Part shown: positions 16,578 to 23,992 of the stretch, piece by piece
Position numbering within the stretch: the stretch's first letter is position 1
Layout: every line of letters starts with the position of its first letter
Source: Candidatus Dechloromonas phosphoritropha
Lineage (GTDB): Bacteria; Pseudomonadota; Gammaproteobacteria; Burkholderiales; Rhodocyclaceae
Assembly: GCA_016722705.1 (NCBI GenBank)
Contig: JADKGN010000004.1
Location: forward strand, 310,001 to 374,000
DNA length: 64,000 nucleotides
Direction: 5' to 3'
Made by a program: the position numbers and the translations under genes
Notes under the pieces: generated by a model
Told to the model about the DNA's origin: nothing
The model's input: only the letters and a program-made list of their open reading frames with translations
The model's database searches: none

Positions 16578-17759
16578 ATGGCCAAGGCGCAATTCTGCTG
16601 GGAAGACCCGCTATTGCTTGATGCGCAACTGACCCAGGACGAACGCATGATCCGCGACGCGGCGCGCGACTACTGCCAGGGCCGCCTGATGCCGCGCGTG
16701 ACGGAATCCTTCCGCCACGAGAAGACCGACCCGGCCATCTTCCGTGAAATGGGCGCCATGGGCCTGCTTGGCCCGACCATTCCGCCCGAATACGGCGGCG
16801 CCGGGCAAAATTACGTCAGCTACGGGTTGATCGCCCGCGAGGTCGAACGCGTCGATTCCGGCTACCGCTCGATGATGAGCGTGCAGTCGTCGCTGGTCAT
16901 GCTGCCGATTTTCGAGTTCGGCAGCGCGGCGCAGAAGCAGAAATACCTGCCGAAGCTGGCGAGCGGCGAATGGATCGGCAGTTTCGGGCTGACCGAGCCG
17001 AACCACGGCTCCGATCCCGGCAGCATGGAAACGCGGGCGCGCAAGGTGGATGGCGGCTACCTACTGTCGGGCAGCAAAATGTGGATCACCAACTCGCCGA
17101 TCGCCGATGTCTTCGTCGTCTGGGCCAAGAACGATGCCGGGATGATTCGCGGCTTCGTGCTTGAGAAGGGCATGCCCGGCCTCTCGGCGCCGGTTATCCA
17201 CGGTAAGGTCGGCCTGCGCACCTCAGTCACCGGCGAGATCGTCATGGACGAGGTGTTCGTACCGACCGAGAACGAGTTCCCCGAAGTACGCGGCCTCAAG
17301 GGGCCATTCACCTGTCTCGACTCGGCGCGCTACGGCATTGCCTGGGGGGCGCTGGGTGCCGCCGAGTTCTGCTGGCACACGGCCCGCCAATACACGCTCG
17401 ACCGCCAGCAGTTCGGCCGCCCGCTGGCCGCCAACCAGTTAATCCAGAAGAAGTTGGCCGACATGCAGACCGAAATCACCCTCGGCCTCCAGGGCTGCCT
17501 GCGCCTCGGCCGGATGAAGGACGACGGCACGGCATCGGCCGAGATCACCTCGATCATGAAGCGCAATTCCTGCGGCAAATCGCTCGACATCGCCCGCACG
17601 GCGCGCGACATGCTGGGCGGCAACGGCATTTCCGACGAGTTCGGCGTCATCCGCCACCTCGTCAATCTGGAAGTGGTCAATACCTACGAGGGCACGCACG
17701 ACGTTCATGCGCTGATCCTCGGCCGGGCGCAGACGGGAATCGCCGCCTTCGCCAACTGA
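16578..17759 (+). CDS. gcdH: Glutaryl-CoA dehydrogenase
   Basis: A 393-residue FAD-dependent acyl-CoA dehydrogenase that oxidises and decarboxylates glutaryl-CoA to crotonyl-CoA in lysine, tryptophan and aromatic degradation. Diagnostic features are GYRSMMSVQSSLVM (Arg97), the FGLTEPNHGSDPGSM flavin-binding loop and the catalytic base Glu371 in NTYEGTHDVHALI. The length is normal. The leader has a TACAAT -10 element (16540) and a GAGG ribosome site. Its first 46-70 codons are present in decayed form twice upstream (1108 and 6773), so this is the only complete copy in the window. The preceding spacer, 16369-16577, contains nothing else recognisable. Confidence 0.95.
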   Translation: MAKAQFCWEDPLLLDAQLTQDERMIRDAARDYCQGRLMPRVTESFRHEKTDPAIFREMGAMGLLGPTIPPEYGGAGQNYVSYGLIAREVERVDSGYRSMMSVQSSLVMLPIFEFGSAAQKQKYLPKLASGEWIGSFGLTEPNHGSDPGSMETRARKVDGGYLLSGSKMWITNSPIADVFVVWAKNDAGMIRGFVLEKGMPGLSAPVIHGKVGLRTSVTGEIVMDEVFVPTENEFPEVRGLKGPFTCLDSARYGIAWGALGAAEFCWHTARQYTLDRQQFGRPLAANQLIQKKLADMQTEITLGLQGCLRLGRMKDDGTASAEITSIMKRNSCGKSLDIARTARDMLGGNGISDEFGVIRHLVNLEVVNTYEGTHDVHALILGRAQTGIAAFAN

Positions 17760-17774
17760 GCGGGGCGGCGCGAA

Positions 17775-17805
17775 ATTCCGCGCTTATTCGGCGTCGACCG
17801 TGGCG
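17775..17805 (+). repeat. GTCGACCGC-type repeat after gcdH
   Basis: CGCTTATTCGGCGTCGACCG followed by T (core with one change, 17793-17801). It lies between the convergent gcdH and ParA-like genes. Confidence 0.5.
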
Positions 17806-17873
17806 AGCGTCGGGAAGCGAAGCGCCACGGCAATTCGGACAGCCTGGGTGCCATCCGCGGCCGGGTCGCCCGG

Positions 17874-18551
17874 CTAGGCGTCGGCGCTTTCGTCGTCCTC
17901 GTCGTGTTTGTGATGCTCTTGAGGTACGTGAGCCTCGGCCCATTCGATGATCGACCGCCACTGCTCCACGTCACGGGCGGCACGGGAGGGCGGCAGATCG
18001 AAGATGGTCATGCCGGCGGCCGACGCCTGCACATAGACCTGCGTGTCGCGCAGGTAGGCTAGAACGGGCAGATCGAAAGTGGCGAAAAAGCGCTCGAGTT
18101 CGCCCGCGGCACGTGTCCGCGCATCGACGCGCATGCCGATCACGGCAACGTCTGCCCGGCCCCGGCGTACCGCCTTTTCGGACAGCAGTTCGGTAAGAAA
18201 ATGGCGTGTCGCCATCATGTCGAAGATCGAAGGCTGGACCGGCACGATGACGCGCGTGGAGAGTTTCAATACCCTCTCCAGCATCCTTCCATGGAGGCCG
18301 CCCGGGGTATCCAGGATGACATGACTGGTGCCCTTGGGCGGTCTGGCGACGGCGTCGAGGCCGATCTCCCAGGTGTCGATGGTCGGTAGCGCGAAGGGGC
18401 GGAGGCCCAGCCATTCGCGCGATGACTGCTGGCGATCGATGTCACCCAGCATCACTTCGTGGCGCTTGCTGGCGAAATAACCCGCCAGGTTGGTCGCCAG
18501 GGTGCTCTTGCCGGAACCTCCCTTGGGGTTGGCAACGAGAAAGGCCTTCAT
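17874..18551 (-). CDS. Orphan ParA/MinD-family ATPase
   Basis: 225 residues with the deviant Walker A motif of ParA-type ATPases (NPKGGSGKSTLATNLAGYF, residues 8-26), an LGDIDRQQSS switch region and a DTPGGLHG Walker B-like segment. The C-terminus is an acidic and His-rich tail (EHHKHDEDDE). There is no ParB, parS or cell-division partner nearby, so it is not a chromosome-partition system. Its ATG overlaps the stop of the TAXI protein by four bases, which places it in an operon with that gene and the quinone oxidoreductase. It may position something at the membrane; the cargo is unknown. Confidence 0.85.
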   Translation of the reverse strand: MKAFLVANPKGGSGKSTLATNLAGYFASKRHEVMLGDIDRQQSSREWLGLRPFALPTIDTWEIGLDAVARPPKGTSHVILDTPGGLHGRMLERVLKLSTRVIVPVQPSIFDMMATRHFLTELLSEKAVRRGRADVAVIGMRVDARTRAAGELERFFATFDLPVLAYLRDTQVYVQASAAGMTIFDLPPSRAARDVEQWRSIIEWAEAHVPQEHHKHDEDDESADA

Positions 18552-19876
18552 GTCCTGTCCTCCAGATTCTTGAGTGTTTGCCGCACTAGGTTAACATGCT
18601 CGCGCAAGGTGTAGACCAAATCGGTGAACGCCAGGGGCACCTTGAGACCCCTGGCCTCCTCATCCAGCACATCAAGCCGGCTGCGGTATTCTGGCAGTTT
18701 TGCGGCATCGAAGCGTTGTTTCAGGTCTTGCTCGAGATATTTCAGTTCGCCATAGCAACGAAAGACCTTGGAGCGCACCCGCCACGAATAGATCGCCGGC
18801 GCCACCTTGAGCAGCGGAATCATCAATGCGAAGATGGGAATCAGAAGGACGATCAGCCTGTCGATCAGCACCGCCAGCCAGAACGGCAGGTAGCGCTGGA
18901 GGAAGGGCGGGCCGGACTTGAAATATCTCGCCGCCTCGGGCGACAGCGGCAGCAGGCGGTCCTTGTAGGCGGGAAACTCGCCGGCACGCTGGAAGAAGCC
19001 GGCTCGCCCGTGCACCTCGGTGGCCGCCTGCAGCAGCAGGCTCTGCAGGGCGGGATGGAGATCGTCGCGGACGATAAGGTTGGCCGTCGGCGCCAGCACG
19101 GTAACGTCGTACGGCGGATAGTCGCGGACCAGATCGGCGACACCCTGGGGCAGCGTCAGCTTGGTCAGGAACGGGAAGCGGCGCTGGTAGGCCTCGGCCT
19201 GCGCGAAACTCATGACCTTGACGCCCGGCGAGCGCAACAGCACCTGAACCACCGGCGCGTTCTCGGCGGCGATGATGAAGGCGGCATCGATCCGCCCCTG
19301 CTGCAGTTCCTCGGCCGCCTTGAGGCCGGACAGCGGCAGCAGGTGGTCACCAGGCTTGATGTCGTTGGCGCTCAACAACTGCTGTGCCAGTTGACGCACG
19401 CCTGAGCCTTCCTGGCCGATGGCGATGCGCTTGCCCTTGAGATCGGTCAGACGATCGATCGTCCGCTCGCCACGGTAGAAGACCCAGACCGGCTCGTAGA
19501 AAACGCTGCCGAGCGAGAGCAGCCGGGAGTCCGTGCTCTCCTCGTCGGGATCGCCCGGTGGCTCGATCACCCCACCCTGGATGAAACCGACCTGGGCCTC
19601 GTCCTTCTCCAATCGCTCCAGGTTTTGCAGCGAACCGTCGGAGGTCCGCACCTCGAGCGTGATCCCGTTGCGGGCCAGGATGGTGGCGTAGCGGCCGGCG
19701 TAGGCGTAATAGGCGCCCGTGTCACTGCCGGTGGTGATCACTATCCTGTTGGGCGGGGCGGGCTGGACGAACTGGAAGGCGATCACGAAGCCGATGCCGA
19801 CGATCAGGAATATCCACCAGGCGGTGGCGAAAAGATCGCGCAACGAAACCAGTCCGGCCCGGATTCTGGCCATCAT
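18548..19876 (-). CDS. Membrane-anchored TAXI-family solute-binding protein
   Basis: 442 residues. An N-terminal transmembrane anchor (about 18-37, TAWWIFLIVGIGFVIAFQF) precedes a TAXI-type periplasmic binding domain (RIVITTGSDTGAYYAYAGRY, later GKRIAIGQEGSGVRQLAQ). A C-terminal hydrophobic hairpin (about 330-360, FWLAVLIDRLIVLLIPIFAL) and a cytoplasmic coiled tail follow. Ordinary TAXI proteins are secreted partners of TRAP transporters. This long form with membrane segments and no adjacent TRAP permease is more likely a sensor or tethered receptor. It overlaps both neighbours by four bases (ATGA), so the operon is tightly coupled. Confidence 0.85.
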   Translation of the reverse strand: MMARIRAGLVSLRDLFATAWWIFLIVGIGFVIAFQFVQPAPPNRIVITTGSDTGAYYAYAGRYATILARNGITLEVRTSDGSLQNLERLEKDEAQVGFIQGGVIEPPGDPDEESTDSRLLSLGSVFYEPVWVFYRGERTIDRLTDLKGKRIAIGQEGSGVRQLAQQLLSANDIKPGDHLLPLSGLKAAEELQQGRIDAAFIIAAENAPVVQVLLRSPGVKVMSFAQAEAYQRRFPFLTKLTLPQGVADLVRDYPPYDVTVLAPTANLIVRDDLHPALQSLLLQAATEVHGRAGFFQRAGEFPAYKDRLLPLSPEAARYFKSGPPFLQRYLPFWLAVLIDRLIVLLIPIFALMIPLLKVAPAIYSWRVRSKVFRCYGELKYLEQDLKQRFDAAKLPEYRSRLDVLDEEARGLKVPLAFTDLVYTLREHVNLVRQTLKNLEDRT

Positions 19877-20847
19877 GGAACGAGAATGGTCGAACCGGTG
19901 GTCTTGCGCGCCTCGAGATCACGATGCGCCCGGGCGGCCTCGGCCAGCGGGTAGGACTGGTTGATTTCGATACGCACCTTGCCCGAACCGACGACCTCGA
20001 ACAGTTCGCCGCCGAGCGCTTCGAGGTCGGCGCGCTTCGCCGTGTAGTGCATCAGCGTCGGCCGGGTGACGAACAGCGAACCCTTCTGCGACAGGAGCAG
20101 CGGGTCGAATGGCGGCACCGGCCCCGAGGCGTTGCCGTAGGTGACCAGCATACCGAGCGTGCGCAAGCTGTCGAGCGAGCCCATGAAGACATCCTTGCCG
20201 ACACCGTCATAGACCACCGCGACGCCATCGCCACCGGTGATCTCGCGCACCCGCTGCGGGAAGTTCTCGGTTGAGTAGTTGATGACGTGGTCGCAGCCGT
20301 GCGCTTTCGCCAGCTCGCCCTTGGCCGGCGAGCCGACGGTACCGATTACCGTCGCCCCCAGCACCTTCGCCCACTGGCAGGCAATGAGCCCGACGCCGCC
20401 GGCCGCGGCATGGATCAGCACGGCATCGCCCGCCTGCACGCGGTAGGTCTTGCGCAGCAGGTAGGCGGCGGTCAGCCCCTGCAACATCATTGCGGCAGCG
20501 GTTTCGAAGGCGATGGCGTCTGGTAGTTTGAGCAGGCGATGCGCCGGGATGTTGCGCACTTCGGCATAGGCGCCGACCGGCCCGCCGGCATAGGCGACGC
20601 GGTCACCGACCCTGACCTCACTGACGCCCGCGCCGACCGCCTCGACGATACCGGCACCCTCAAGGCCGATTCCCGACGGCAAGGGTAAGGGATAGAGCCC
20701 GGTGCGGTGGTAGGTGTCGATGAAATTGAGTCCGACGGCGCGGTGACGGACGGTCGCCTCGCCGGCGTCAGGCACCGGAACATCGACCTCTTCCCAGATC
20801 AGGACTTCCGGACCGCCGGTCTGGTGAATGCGGAATGCGTGGGGCAT
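19873..20847 (-). CDS. NADPH:quinone oxidoreductase (zinc-independent MDR family)
   Basis: A 324-residue medium-chain reductase, reducing quinones or related carbonyls with NADPH. It has GLNFIDTYHRTGLYP and GIGLEGAGIVEAVG in the catalytic half and the nucleotide-binding motif HAAAGGVGLIACQWAK. Zinc-ligand cysteines are absent, as in QOR. I chose the ATG at 20847 because GAGGAG lies five bases upstream; an in-frame start 12 codons earlier has none. It is the first gene of the operon with the TAXI and ParA-like genes. Confidence 0.9.
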   Translation of the reverse strand: MPHAFRIHQTGGPEVLIWEEVDVPVPDAGEATVRHRAVGLNFIDTYHRTGLYPLPLPSGIGLEGAGIVEAVGAGVSEVRVGDRVAYAGGPVGAYAEVRNIPAHRLLKLPDAIAFETAAAMMLQGLTAAYLLRKTYRVQAGDAVLIHAAAGGVGLIACQWAKVLGATVIGTVGSPAKGELAKAHGCDHVINYSTENFPQRVREITGGDGVAVVYDGVGKDVFMGSLDSLRTLGMLVTYGNASGPVPPFDPLLLSQKGSLFVTRPTLMHYTAKRADLEALGGELFEVVGSGKVRIEINQSYPLAEAARAHRDLEARKTTGSTILVP

Positions 20848-20949
20848 GGTCTTCTCCTCGAAAGCTCCAGTAATTTTTCTCACGAAAGCCAGAGGTTATC
20901 ACTCGTGCGGCATTCGATCTAGCGCGCGACGGGCTGGCGGATCAAATCA

Positions 20950-20980
20950 CTTTCCGCCTTTCCTGGCCGTCGACCGCGCC
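20950..20980 (+). repeat. GTCGACCGC repeat between qor and uvrD
   Basis: CGCCTTTCCTGGCCGTCGAC then CGC, core 20969-20977. The arm is diverged. The 187-base spacer has no other feature I can name. Confidence 0.5.
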
Positions 20981-21034
20981 CACATGGCCCGGGGCCACCG
21001 CGGACGCTGCGGCACAGCGACCGACCACCGGCGC

Positions 21035-23185
21035 TCAGACTGGCGTCAGCCTGGCGTATTCCAGCGCCAGCCATTTCATGCCGCTGCCACCGAAATTGAC
21101 CTGGACCCGCGCATCGGTGCCGCGTCCCTCGCTGGCGACGATGACACCGACGCCGAATTTGGCATGCTCGACCGTCTGGCCAACGCGCAAACCGCCCGTC
21201 GCCGGCTCGGCATAGCCGCCACCGAACGAGCCGTAGGCGGGCACCGTTGCCACCTCTGCTTTCTTGTTGAGCTTGAGCAGCAGGTTTTCCGGAATTTCGT
21301 CGAGGAAGGCCGACGGCACGCAGTAGCGCGTCTGGCCATGCAGCATACGCGTCTGGGCGCAGGAAACGTAGAGCCGCTGGCGGGCACGCGTCACCGCAAC
21401 ATACATCAGCCGGCGCTCCTCCTCCAGCCCCTCGCGGCCCTGGTTAACCGAATTTTCATGCGGGAACAAACCCTGCTCGAGGCCGGTGATAAAAACCGCA
21501 TCGAACTCCAGTCCCTTGGCGGCATGTACCGACATCAGTTGCACCGCCTCCTGACCTTCACCGGCCTGATGCTCGCCGGCTTCCAGCGAGGCATGGGCGA
21601 GGAACGAGGCGAGCGCGCCGCCTTCACTGGGTTCGCTCATCACCACGCCATCGTCGTCGACGAAAGTGGCGGCGGCGTTGATCAATTCGTCGAGGTTTTC
21701 CAGCCGCTCCTGGCCCTCTTTCTCGATCCGGTAATGCTGGGCCAGCCCCGACTTTTCGATGATGTGCTCGACCATTTCGGGCAGCGGCAGGTTCTGCGTT
21801 TCCTGGCGCAGGCTTTCAACCAGCCGGATGAAGGTGCCGACCGTCAGGCCGGCCTTGCCGGTCAGCGAGGCGGCGGCGTTGTAGAGGCTGGAATTCATCT
21901 GGTGGGCAGCGGCCTGCAGGTTTTCCAGCGAGCGGGCGCCGATGCCGCGGGTCGGGAAATTGACGATGCGCAGGAAGGCGGTGTCGTCGTCCGGGTTGCC
22001 CAGCAAGCGGAGGTAGGCCAGCGCATGCTTGATTTCCTGGCGCTCGAAGAAGCGCAGGCCGCCGTAGACCTTGTACGGCACGCCCTTGGCGAACAGTTCG
22101 TGTTCGAGCACCCGCGACTGGGCATTGGAACGGTAGAGAATGGCGCACTGGGTCGGCGACAGGCCGTCACGCACCAGTTCGCGAATCTCGTCAATGACAA
22201 AGCGCGCCTCGTCGAGGTCGGAATAGGCCTCGAAAGCACGGATCGGCTCGCCCGCGCCGGCATCGGTCCACAGATTTTTGCCCAGGCGCTCGCGGTTGTG
22301 CTTGATCAGCGCATTGGCGGCGGCCAGGATGTTGCCGTGCGAGCGGTAGTTCTGCTCAAGGCGGATGACGTTGTCGCCGGCCCAGGCGCGCTCGAAATCG
22401 CGCATGTTGCCGACTTCGGCGCCACGGAAGGCGTAGATGCTCTGGTCGTCGTCGCCGACTGCGAAAATCCTGGCGCCACCGGCTGCAAGGAGCTTCAGCC
22501 AGGCGTACTGCAGTTTGTTGGTGTCCTGGAATTCATCGACCAGGATATAGCGGAAACGCTCCTGATAATGTCGGCGCAGCGGCTCGTTGCGCTGCAGCAG
22601 CTCAAAGCAGCGCAACAGCAGTTCGGCGAAATCAACAACGCCCTCGCGATTGCACTGGTTTTCATACTCGGCGTAGAGCTCGACGCGCTTTTGCGTGTAG
22701 TTGTCGTAGGCCTCGGCCTGACCGGCGCGCACACCCTGCTCCTTGTGCGCGTTGATGAAATGCGTCAGTTCGCGCGGCGGATATTTCTCGTCATCGACAC
22801 TGAGGTTCTTCAGCAGGCGCTTGACCATCGCCAGTTGATCCGCCGAATCGAGGATCTGGAAGGTCTGTGGCAGACCTGCCTCGCGGTAGTGCGCCCGCAA
22901 TAGCCGGTTGCACAGGCCGTGGAAGGTACCGATCCACATGCCGCGCGTGTTGATCGGCACCAGCGCCGACAGGCGCGCCGTCATCTCCCTGGCCGCCTTG
23001 TTGGTAAAGGTCACGGCCAGAATGCCGTGCGGCCCGACCTGATTGGTCGACATCAGCCAGGCGATGCGCGTGGTCAGCACCCGCGTCTTGCCGCTGCCGG
23101 CGCCAGCAAGGATCAGCGCATGCACCGGCGGCAGCGTCACCGCCTGCAACTGGGGTGGATTCAGGTGAGCGAGAAGATCGGACAT
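21035..23185 (-). CDS. uvrD: UvrD/Rep-type DNA helicase II
   Basis: A 716-residue superfamily 1A 3'-5' helicase for mismatch and nucleotide-excision repair. All motifs are in order: LILAGAGSGKTRVLTTR (motif I, about 25-41), AVTFTNKAAREM (Ia), ILVDEFQDTNKLQY (II), AVGDDDQSIYAFRGA (III), RLEQNYRS (IV), LMSVHAAKGLEFDAVF (V) and EERRLMYVAVTRARQRLYV (VI). The C-terminus carries the Tudor-like UvrD tail (VGQTVEHAKFGVGVIVASEG). The length is typical. It is divergent from the small gene at 23423. Confidence 0.95.
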   Translation of the reverse strand: MSDLLAHLNPPQLQAVTLPPVHALILAGAGSGKTRVLTTRIAWLMSTNQVGPHGILAVTFTNKAAREMTARLSALVPINTRGMWIGTFHGLCNRLLRAHYREAGLPQTFQILDSADQLAMVKRLLKNLSVDDEKYPPRELTHFINAHKEQGVRAGQAEAYDNYTQKRVELYAEYENQCNREGVVDFAELLLRCFELLQRNEPLRRHYQERFRYILVDEFQDTNKLQYAWLKLLAAGGARIFAVGDDDQSIYAFRGAEVGNMRDFERAWAGDNVIRLEQNYRSHGNILAAANALIKHNRERLGKNLWTDAGAGEPIRAFEAYSDLDEARFVIDEIRELVRDGLSPTQCAILYRSNAQSRVLEHELFAKGVPYKVYGGLRFFERQEIKHALAYLRLLGNPDDDTAFLRIVNFPTRGIGARSLENLQAAAHQMNSSLYNAAASLTGKAGLTVGTFIRLVESLRQETQNLPLPEMVEHIIEKSGLAQHYRIEKEGQERLENLDELINAAATFVDDDGVVMSEPSEGGALASFLAHASLEAGEHQAGEGQEAVQLMSVHAAKGLEFDAVFITGLEQGLFPHENSVNQGREGLEEERRLMYVAVTRARQRLYVSCAQTRMLHGQTRYCVPSAFLDEIPENLLLKLNKKAEVATVPAYGSFGGGYAEPATGGLRVGQTVEHAKFGVGVIVASEGRGTDARVQVNFGGSGMKWLALEYARLTPV

Positions 23186-23422
23186 GTAATTGATTCTCTT
23201 CGGGAAATCATCGGCTTTGGCGCATCGCGTCAGGACAAGAACGACCAGGCCAACCTGTTGTTATTGTGCAACGCAGCATTCAAATTAGTGGGGGTAACCT
23301 ACCCGCCATCAAAAATCGAACTGTATACTGATCTCAATATGTTGCAGTGCACCAAACTTTTTGCTCACAAGGCAGTCAACTCAGCAAGTGGTTATCGCCA
23401 CACACTGAAAGGAGTATCTAGC

Positions 23423-23787
23423 ATGATGAAAGCACCGAAAATTCTCCCCTGGATCGCCAGGAAAGCCGGCATCAGCGATGAACTGGCTCTCAAGTTGTGG
23501 CGCCGCGCGACCTCCGAGGCCGAGTACCTGACCGGCAAGGCCGAGGGTTCCGCATACTGGGGGCTGGCCGTCGAGCGCTTGCTCGACATCGTCGAGGACG
23601 AAATCGGACGGACCCCGCAATACGGCCTGGCGCCGGCGCCAAAGGTGTCATGGATTTGGCGCCATCAGTCGCGGATGTCGCTCCTCTCGCTTATTGCCGC
23701 GCAGAATACCTGCCGTTTCTGGCAAATCAGTTGGAGAAGCGCCTGCGCACCAATAAGGGCGGCGTGAGAGTCCACTGCACGCGCTGA
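23423..23787 (+). CDS. Conserved small hypothetical protein, apparently frameshifted
   Basis: GGAG precedes an ATG-ATG start at 23423. The frame begins MMKAPKILPWIARKAGISDE and runs with protein-like composition to YGLAPAP (around 23640). It then becomes implausible and stops at 23767. The neighbouring frame from that point reads KGVMDLAPSVADVAPLAYCR, then AEYLPFLANQLEKRLR, and stops at 23787; that looks like the natural C-terminus. The switch occurs at a GGCGCCGGCGCC repeat, so a one-base indel, real or sequencing error, is likely. The function is unknown. A TATACT -10-like box lies about 100 bases upstream. Confidence 0.55.
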
Positions 23788-23950
23788 CGGACGGACAAGC
23801 CCCCTGACACCTCGGTCGGGAGTTGGGGTGGCGCTCCTGACCGGTTCGATTGCTGGCGAAGCGGTCGTTGCGGTCGACCGGAAAAAACCCCTTAAAACCG
23901 CGATAACGCGGCGCCCTTCTCTGCGCCCCCGCTCACACGGGAAGCGCCGG

Positions 23951-23956
23951 TATAAT
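23951..23956 (+). promoter_or_regulatory. -10 element of the leuS promoter
   Basis: A perfect TATAAT 37 bases before the leuS ATG. No good -35 match is seen 16-18 bases upstream. Confidence 0.5.
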
Positions 23957-23992
23957 CGGCAGTTTCCCCGCCAATCCACCAGCGACCCATCC

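Noticed and set aside
20828..22903. A 691-codon open frame opposite uvrD
   Set aside because: It is the antisense shadow of a complete helicase gene in GC-rich DNA, with no ribosome site and no recognisable domain.
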